The notes under the pieces are model-generated. The model ran no database searches. It was not told where the DNA came from and saw only the letters and a program-made list of their open reading frames with translations. Position numbers and translations under genes: made by a program. Positions 56,521 through 64,000 of a stretch of 64,000 bases of DNA are shown here, piece after piece. Every line of letters begins with the position of its first letter. Position 1 is the stretch's first letter. Source of the DNA: Parus major (taxonomy: Eukaryota; Chordata; Aves; Passeriformes; Paridae); NCBI RefSeq assembly GCF_001522545.3, contig NC_031778.1, positions 23,186,611-23,250,610 of the forward strand, read 5' to 3'.

Positions 56521-56761
56521 CCGGCGCTCTTTCCCCGCTCGGTTCGCCCAAGGGCGTCGCATCCCGGAGCATCCCCCGGGCAGGGACCGGTGACCTTGGC
56601 GAGCGCGGCCGCTGCCACGGCGAGTCCCCGGCGGCTCGGTAAGGAGCGGGGGGAAGGCCCGGGAGCGGGGCTGGCAGAACCTGCGGGGGTTGCTGGGCTG
56701 TGCCTTCCTCACGGGAGCTGCTGGCGTTCCAGCCGCACCTGCAGCCTCCAGCGAGGGCTTC

Positions 56762-56822
56762 GAGGTGTCCCCTCCAAGGGATGGCATGAGATGAGCTTTG
56801 GGGTCCCTTCCAAGCCATGCCG
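56762..56822 (+). mobile_element. CR1 tail remnant
   Basis: AGGTGTCCCCTCCAAGGGATGGCATGAGATGAGCTTTGGGGTCCCTTCCAAGCC resembles the CR1 3' end. Confidence 0.65.
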
Positions 56823-56824
56823 GG

Positions 56825-59795
56825 ACTTGTTGCTGCAGCCCTGCGGTCTGGTTTGCCAGGTGATGGTTTGCCTTAGGGATTCCCTAAAATCGAGGCAAAC
56901 AGGCAGGAATGAAAGGCTGTGATAGGTGGGGGGTGATGGAGGAGGGAAGGTGCTGCTCACACCGTGTGCTGGGAACGCTCATCGCTGGAGGATTTCTCTT
57001 CTTTGGCTTTCTTAGAGTCACTGGTGGCTGCCTTCAGTGGGAAGCAGGTGCAAGTCCTGCCTTCCCTGTTGGAAAAACCTTGGATAATATGGAGGAGAAT
57101 CCCTGCAATAAGTGCTTCAGCTCTGCTTAGCAAGCACAAGGCATTTTGAGGGGATTTTAATGTGGATTTTAATGCTTTAGGGAATTGGGGTGCTTGGTTT
57201 TGTTTCTCTCACGAACATCACGAGTGTGGTACAAATAACTGTGTCTTGGGAGCAATTCCATGAGTGCTTGGAGTGATTTCTGGTGCAGGTTTATTGGAGA
57301 GAAGCAGGGGAGCTGTGCATGGAGCATGGAGGTTATTCCAGTGGAAAGGGAGATGCTGAAATGCTGCCTTGGTCCCACGGCAATGTCCCACCCCTCTGTG
57401 CCCAAAAATCATCCAGCACGGGTGCTGCAGGACACACAGCTCCAGCTGGCTCAGAGGCAGCCAGGGCTCTGCTCTGGGTCCTGCCAAGCCACATTTTATG
57501 GAGCTTTCCATTTGTTTTATGGATGTCAACAGCTTTGTGTGTCCAAACCTGTTTGGGGAAAGTGGCCTGCAAAGGAACCTGTTCCCTGCTGCACAGATGG
57601 GGTTAAATCTGTGAAAAGAGTGCATCTCCTTTTTAATTTCTTATCTGTTGCAAGAATCTCACTCCAGTTTTGCTTTTCCCCTCTCGGAGCAGTGACTGGA
57701 GTGGTGCAACTCTGCTGCCTTTGATGAGATCTCAGGGGAGATGCACTTGCACAAGAACTTGGACCCATTTTCCACTGATACCTGTCATAGCTGTGACAAT
57801 ATTCACCTCCTCACGTTGCACACAACCCAAGCTGTTGCTTTCAGCTGCCTCAGAAATGACTCAGAGCAAAGCAAAGATGTCTGAATAAAACAGGGGCTAC
57901 AACAGAATGTAAATCTTATTTTAGAGCCCAGACATCTCGGTTATTTTGTTGATAGGTTGATGTGTTTATACAACCTCCTGAACTTGAAAGCCTTCAAAGG
58001 ATGTAGATGATGTCCCAAATCTCACAAGGAGCTGAGGTTTGTCACCAGGAGCAAATCCAAAACCCCCCTGAGATATTCCTAGAACAGTTCTTTGAAAACT
58101 CTTCATTTTTAAGTGTTTGCAGTTTAAAGCTGGTGATGCTCTCTGGTCCCAAACTTGAGGTTTTGGTTGGGAATAGTTCTGCTCAAACCCAAATTCCTAA
58201 ATTATGTTTACACTCAAAACAGAGGGAAAGCTTTCCCTTTCCCTGGGAAATTGCATTTTCCCCATTTTCTCTGGCAGAGCTGCTCCAAGGTACAAATCCT
58301 GGCACAGGGGGAGGACCCAGAGCCCAAAGCACGCTCAGCCCAGGAAAGCTGGAAAGGAAGGGATCTGTTCCCAAACTGCAGGGAGGAGCTGGTTATGTAA
58401 GGAAACAACTGAGGAAACTTCAAGGGAGGGAAGAACAGGGAAATTGTTGAAAAATTAATTTGGCCTTGGAAGAAAATGGGACAGAGCTGCTCCAGGAATG
58501 TTCTAACAGAGGAGCTGCATCTTCTCCTTTCCCTGTGCCTAAGGATGGGATTGGGCACTGATAAATCAGCCAGGTTGCAAAGTTGGGGGCAGCTGAGTTC
58601 TTTAGAGCTGTGGCTTTGCTGGGGGCAGCTGAGGCATGAAATCAGTGCCAAGTTCAGCTGCTTTCAGTTGCTGTGCTGGTACTGAATGGTGAGAAACCTC
58701 TCTCCAAATGAGATCCCTGTGGGTGCTGCAGATCAAGCTCTGCTTTCCTGAGGGTCACAAACGTGTGGGTCTCATTCGAAAGGACTTTTCCACACGGTTG
58801 TAGGTCATGGTAAACTCCATCTGTGTACTGAGCTGAGCTGAAGGAGAAAACCCAGCAGCCTCTGGCTGTTGTCCCATGCAGCTGGCGAGGCAGGCTGACA
58901 GGAATCCTCGTGCTCCAGGCAGAGATGCAGCTGAATTCCAGCACCAAACCCCGGGTTGGGAGCCCGGAATCGCTGCAGGAGGAGCACACACACGGATCAG
59001 GGTTCAGCTGGAGATGAGGAAGTCGGGTCAGACTTTGTGCAGGTGTGGCACTGCCACTCGAGGAGGGGTTTGAGGTTCCAGAGGTAAAAGGAAGTCTTCC
59101 TGCACAGGGAAAGGTCCTGGGCCTTGTGTGCATTATGCAACACCTGAAAGAACCAAAATAGCACCTGTGTGCTCCCACTGGGGCCAGAGGGAAGGAAGCT
59201 GGGGTTAAAGATTAGGAAGATGCTGGAATTAATTCTCCTGAGCCAGGTAAAACAGAAGCAGGGCTGGAAACACCAATGCTCTTTCTGCCTTAGTCCTTCC
59301 TGGAAGATTTTTTATCCCAGCAAACCCCAGAGGCTCAGCCAAAGCGTTTTCACCCCCATGCAGAATGGCTGAGTCATGCAGAGCACCACGATCTCCCCAG
59401 CTCAGAACCTCAGCCCGGGACATAGGGAAGGGATTTACATTTCCTGGAGCTCTGGAATGGATGGCTAAAGGTGCAGGATTGCTTCACTCTGCTGTGCACT
59501 CCAGAATTCCAGGAGTGGTTATTTATTAAAATCTGCAAGACAAGGTGGTTTTTGAGGAGCATTCTTGTCTGCAGCAGGAGCTGTGCTGGGATTGTTGCTG
59601 CTCTTCTCCCTCCCATTCCATCTGGAATTTCCTCCCTGGGAGAACAAACTGGAGGTTAAATTTAAAGATCCATGTGGGAGTGCTGCAGGAACCTGAGGGC
59701 TCTGCTTGCCAGGAGGGGAAGGAGCTCTCCAGGCTGAGCTGCTGCTCCATGGACACGCTGAGTGCGGGATCAGAGCCGTGGGGATGCGCAGAGGA
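56825..59795. other. Probable first intron of the CpG-island gene; no coding exon seen
   Basis: Mixed sequence with many short ORFs but none with recognisable domains. A possible small untranslated exon at about 57016-57048 (CTTTCTTAG/AGTCACTG ... AAGCAG/GTGCAAG) has acceptable splice sites but no other support. Confidence 0.35.
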
Positions 59796-59796
59796 A

Positions 59797-60345
59797 CGGG
59801 CTGAGGTGTGCTCCCAGGAAATGCTGGGATGTAAAAGATTCCCTGGATCAGGCTGAGGTGTGTTCCCAGGAAATGCTGGGATGTAAAAGATTCCCTGGAG
59901 CAGGCTGAGGTGTGTTCCCAGGAAATGCTGGGATGNNNNNNNNNNNNNNNNNNNNNNNNNNNNNNNNNNNNNNNNNNNNNNNNNNNNNNNNNNNNNNNNN
60001 NNNNNNNNNNNNNNNNNNNNNNNNNNNNNNNNNNNNNNNNNNNNNNNNNNNNNNNNNNNNNNNNNNNNNNNNNNNNNNNNNNNNNNNNNNNNNNNNNNNN
60101 NNNNNNNNNNNNNNNNNNNNNNNNNNNNAAGATTCCCTGGAGCAGGCTGAGGTGTGTTCCCAGGAAATGCTGGGATGAGAATTCCCTGGATCAGGCTGAG
60201 GTGTGCTCCCAGGAAATGCTGGGATATAAAAGATTCCCTGGATCAGGCTGAGGTGTGCTCCCAGGAAATGCTGGGATGAGGATTCCCTGGATCAGGCTGA
60301 GCTGTGCTCCCAGGAAATGCTGGGATGTAAAAGATTCCAGATTCC
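59797..60345. repeat. 52-bp minisatellite spanning an assembly gap
   Basis: Units GGCTGAGGTGTGTTCCCAGG followed by AAATGCTGGGATGTAAAAGATTCCCTGGATCA, three before and four after the gap, with shorter units lacking TAAAAG. True copy number is unknown because the gap lies within the array. Confidence 0.93.
59936..60128. other. Assembly gap (193 N)
   Basis: Run of N inside the 52-bp array. Confidence 1.
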
Positions 60346-60457
60346 CTGGAATCTGCTGCCTCATCTCAATTTCTGCCCAACTGCTGATCATTTCATTCTT
60401 TGTACATCTGCTTGGTGCTCACTGAATAAAACATGAAAGGAAAGGCTTTGATGGGCT

Positions 60458-60500
60458 GGGAATGGGAATGGGAATGGGAATGGGAATGGGAATGGGAATC
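60458..60500. repeat. (GGGAAT)n hexanucleotide repeat
   Basis: Seven uninterrupted GGGAAT units, closing with GGGAATCCC. Confidence 0.97.
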
Positions 60501-60504
60501 CCTT

Positions 60505-62875
60505 CCTGGTTCTGTTTGCACTTGGAGGTGTCAGCCTGCATAAAACCACTGGGCTCATCCCAGAATCATGGCAGCATTCAGAGGGACAAGACTGGTGCCT
60601 TGGATAAATCAGGATATTCCACAGGACAAACACATTTCACAGCATGTCTAAGTTACAAATTAGAGCAGTTCCACATCACTAACTTGCAGATGGGATTCCT
60701 ATTTCAACCCCAAGGAGGTGATTTCCCATTTAGCTTCTAATCCAAAATTCTAAATTCTAATCCAAAAATTATTTACAGATCAGACAACTTTAAATTCTTT
60801 CTGGCACTTTGCCTGGTTGCACCTGCCTACATGTGGGTGCTCAGGGGTTCTGGGACTGAAAACCCCCTCAGGCACTCATGGAAGGATTTTATTTAAGCTC
60901 CAGCATGAGAGGATTCCCTCAGGATGCTGCAAACTCCATCCACTCTTGCTGCTGGGCTATCCCAGCAAATGGCCATTTTTAGCCAATTAAATATTCGTAT
61001 TTTGGGGATGAATTGGTTGTTTGATGCTTTTATTTCTCATCTCATCCCTATTTTCCATTCAAAGCAGCAGAGATCACCTGTTGAGTGATCATGAGGGCAT
61101 TTCCAGCTCCAGGATTTGTTTTTCCCCACTCCAGATGAACTTCTCATCAATTTTTATTGGAAACTCTTTTTCCCCTGTACGAGTAACTCGACCAACCACT
61201 CCTGCTGAGGGCATAAAGTGGTTTTCAAGCATTCTTTGCAAAACCAGTCTCTCCCAGTTCCCCTGCAGGAATGTTTCTTTCCACAGGAATTTCCCAGCAG
61301 GAGCTGTCCGGCCACGGGTCAAAGTTGCAGATTGAAAATGTGACCAAAATTTCCCAAATCCCTCCTGCTCAGAGCAGAACTTACACATTAAAGGACCTAA
61401 CACTGGCATCTTCTAACTCCCAGCTAGCTCTGACTCAGGAAAATAAGGTCATTAGTACAGAAATTTGGGTGATTTGGCATGCTCTGGAATGAAACCTTGA
61501 TATTTGGATGATGATTTATCTTTTCAGCTGCCCTAATCAGAGACATGTATCAACAAGCAAGAGAATCAGGCAGCCACTTAAAACACTAAAAGCTGCTTTG
61601 CAGGTTTCTCTTCTTGCATTTTTTTTTCTCTTGGAGGTGCAATTGCTGAAAATAATCTGAATATTGCTTAACAGGAGCTGAATTCTCTTCATAGCTGGCT
61701 GTAACAGTCCCGTGGCCTCTAAACAGAAAAGCATTTCCCCAACACCACTGAATGTTTCAATCCAAATTTGTAGACAAATGAATGTTAAGTTAAAATTGCA
61801 TAAGAACAAATTATCTCCTTCTCTGGAATAGTGGGAACTGATGAGTGAATAACTCAGGGCTCTTTCAAGTGGGAGTGCCAGCTGTAATAGAATAAAACAG
61901 AGTTGTGGAAGTGAAGCCTCTCTAGGATGAATCCTGTTTAAAATACAGATTTTTTAGCCTCTAAAGTTCGCCTAAGCAATCTGCTATTCCCTTTGATTGC
62001 TGCTACAATTAATTTGGGTGGTAAAGCAGGCACAGACCTCTGGAGGTGTGGGGGTTTGGGCTTCTCCCTATTCCTCAGAATGGGCCCAAAGGGATTTAAA
62101 CTGTCCCTTCCCCTGGGGATCTGTGTGACAGGGCCACGGGGGAGCCTTGTCTCTCACTGCCTCAGCAGCTGCTTTAAAATGGCTTTTTCCCCTTGCCCTC
62201 CTGGGTTTTCCTCTGTAAATTATGCAGCTGGAGTTGTTATCCCTGCACAGCTCCCGAGGCAGTCTCAGGCTGGATGAGATGCAGGGGAAGCGTGGCAGTG
62301 GTGAGGGCACAGACTGTAATTTGCTTTTTGCCTTTTACTTATCCCAACCTCCATCATTCATTAGGAGACCACAGAGCATGAAGGCAGCTCGTGTTCCTCC
62401 TGCAATTCCAGGATGTCTGAGTGCCTGGGGATGGAATTACTCCCTTGCCCTGGGAGCTGGGGGAACCAAAGAAAGCCAGGAGCTGCAGGGAAATGCAATC
62501 CCCAGGTTGGAAAAAGGGTGCCAGGGGCTTTGGTGAAATCCAAAGGGCTGCTCATCATTTTAACTGCCTCATCCTTTATTCATGTGGCCCTCCAAGTGAT
62601 GATGGTGAGGCTGCAGCCTGGAATATCACTAAAATCAGTCTTGGGGATGTTTTCCCTGCCTTTGGCTGTCCCTAACCAGCTCTGGATGGAGAAGCAGGGA
62701 GTCTGTGCCCCTCTGGTCACTCAGAGCCTCAAACACCCCCAGCAGTGCTCCAGCCTTGGAGCTCCTCGGGCAGGGGTCGGGATTAGCAGGGATTTTCCCA
62801 CGGAAGGGATGACTTTAACCAGCACAGATGTAACTCCAGTGTAAATTCCATAATCCTGGAGAGTGTGAGAGGGCC
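60505..62875. other. Non-coding, no gene seen
   Basis: AT-rich to neutral sequence without recognisable exons, RNA genes or repeats. Confidence 0.5.
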
Positions 62876-63262
62876 CTTCTCCTCTCCTTTCTTCTCCTCT
62901 CCTTTCTTCTCCTCTCCTTCCTTCTCCTTCCCTTTCTTCTCCTTCTCCTTCTCCTTCTCCTTCTCCTTCTCCTTCTCCTTCTCCTTCTCCTTCTCCTTCT
63001 CCTTCTCCTTCTCCTTCTCCTTCTCNNNNNNNNNNNNNNNNNNNNNNNNNNNNNNNNNNNNNNNNNNNNNNNNNNNNNNNNNNNNNNNNNNNNNNNNNNN
63101 NNNNNNNNNNNNNNNNNNNNNNNNNCTCCTTCTCCTTCTCCTTCTCCTTCTCCTTCTCCTTCTCCTTCTCCTTCTCCTTCTCCTTCTCCTTCTCCTTCTC
63201 CTTCCCCTTCCCCTTCTCCTTCCCCTTCCCCTTCCCCTTCCCCTTCCCCTCCTCCTCCTCCC
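62876..63262. repeat. (CTCCTT)n polypyrimidine array around an assembly gap
   Basis: Pure CTCCTT hexamers on both sides of the gap, with TCTTCTCCTCTCC units at the left end and CCCCTT units at the right end. The strand asymmetry is complete (all pyrimidine on plus). Long Glu/Lys or Phe/Ser frames in it are artefacts. Confidence 0.97.
63026..63125. other. Assembly gap (100 N)
   Basis: Run of N of the conventional unknown-size length, inside the CTCCTT array. Confidence 1.
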
Positions 63263-63264
63263 CA

Positions 63265-64000
63265 CTGCACTTCACCCCCTCTTTTTGCAGGAAACGCTGC
63301 TCTTTTTGCAGGAAGCCCAAACAGGGACCCTTTTGGCTGGCAGGGAGTGCCACTTTGCCAGCTGGGCCACTTTTATTGAAGGCTTTGCAATATTTCCAAG
63401 GCTTTAAGGCCTCTCTCTCTGGAGTTCTGCTTTCAAACAAATGATCTGAAAGGAATCAGCTTCCATTCATGCCTGGCCAGAGAGCAGCAATGCCTTTCTC
63501 GCCAAGAAAAATCTCCTGCAAGAAAAGCTAGTCACAGAGACAGCCACTGCTAAATTTCACATGTTGATCTGCACCCCAAAAGTATTGTAGAAAATTTATT
63601 GTCTAGGAAATATGGGGAGATAGAAGTGAAGGAAATGCTTTGGGAGAATTAGAGGGGGGAACCTTCCCTTTGGTAAATCCCACATGCCCCCAGAACAGAG
63701 CAGGAAACCATTTGAATTGAATTCCAATGGAATATTGGAATATTTTTGACCTCCATCAGTGGCCCATCATTGCTTTAATCCCAGGCTGCAAATTTCCCAG
63801 TGCCACTTCAGGATTTGCTGCTTTGAGGGACAGCAAAGTTCTGTTGCCCCAAACTGAGACTGGAGGGATGTGATGTGTTCAAGCCTCTTTGTTCTGGCAT
63901 TTTAGGCAGCACAAGTGTAGAAGAAAATGGAGCATTGGGAGGTTTTCCAGGAGGGAAATTTGATGAATTCCCTATGGACTGATGTGCTTGGAACACCCTT
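63265..64000. other. Non-coding, no gene seen
   Basis: No exon or repeat is recognised. A 23-bp direct repeat (CTTTTTGCAGGAAACGCTGCT, then CTTTTTGCAGGAAGCC) at 63281-63319 is minor. Confidence 0.5.

Larger units (their letters stand above)
55580..56660 (+). promoter_or_regulatory. CpG-island promoter of a divergently transcribed gene (possibly SPTSSB)
   Basis: The segment, densest at 55790-56660, is CpG-rich with GC boxes (GGGCGGGGCGG near 55998-56010). Three good plus-strand splice donors follow: GGGAG/GTGAGG at 56052, GGAG/GTGAGG at about 56149 and CTCG/GTAAGG at 56638. This pattern fits a TATA-less promoter with short untranslated first exon(s) transcribed to the right. From memory of the human map, SPTSSB is the neighbour upstream of OTOL1 in divergent orientation, which would match, but its short coding sequence is not in this window. 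Existence of a promoter is likely; the gene assignment is inference. Confidence 0.55.

Noticed and set aside
55342..56818. Minus-strand ORFs of 360 and 432 codons in the CpG island
   Set aside because: Largely the 16-bp minisatellite plus CpG-rich DNA, where stops are rare; splice signals favour the plus strand.
62721..63440. Lys/Glu-, Gly/Glu- and Phe/Ser-repeat ORFs
   Set aside because: Products of the CTCCTT hexamer read through an N gap.

Overview
The window is vertebrate nuclear DNA, most likely avian. It carries many 3'-end fragments of CR1 LINEs with the bird-type tail (AAGGTCCCTTCCAACCCAAACCATTCTGTGATTCT-like, both orientations) and many short GC-rich minisatellites. It has long AT-rich intergenic stretches with abrupt GC-rich islands, and no bacterial or viral gene organisation. 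Four runs of N (16541-16762, 48216-48716, 59936-60128, 63026-63125) mark assembly gaps; two of them lie inside tandem repeats.

One protein-coding gene can be reconstructed completely: OTOL1 (otolin-1, an inner-ear collagen with a C1q domain) on the minus strand. It has four coding exons, 45732-45447, 43777-43688, 42800-42729 and 42585-41690. All introns are GT-AG and phase 1, and the CDS is 1344 nt (447 aa plus stop). The protein has a signal peptide, a CCDCC cysteine cluster, about 225 residues of Gly-X-Y collagen and a C-terminal C1q head. An acceptor-like site just upstream of the ATG suggests an additional untranslated 5' exon that I could not place securely.

Region by region: 1-41 kb is gene-poor intergenic DNA downstream of OTOL1. 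It holds CR1 fragments, a decayed CR1/L3-type reverse transcriptase fragment (~19.3 kb), AT-rich arrays, a perfect RFX-type X-box palindrome (17274), and an unusual 37-bp minisatellite with higher-order structure (36.82-37.43 kb). 41.1-45.8 kb is OTOL1. 45.8-55.5 kb is repeat-rich upstream DNA. It includes a 70-bp sequence (49446-49515, minus) that looks like a decayed collagen exon, plus a cluster of minisatellites. About 55.6-56.7 kb is a CpG island with GC boxes and strong plus-strand splice donors, interpreted as the promoter and 5' untranslated exon(s) of a divergently transcribed gene. From the human gene order this may be SPTSSB, but no coding exon of it is seen in the window. 56.7-64 kb would then be its first intron, with 52-bp, GGGAAT and CTCCTT arrays.

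The most notable observations are the relic collagen exon upstream of OTOL1, the RFX palindrome, the higher-order minisatellite, the 16-bp minisatellite in the CpG-island promoter, and OTOL1 coding exon 1 squeezed between two CR1 insertions. I found no clearly new molecular system.
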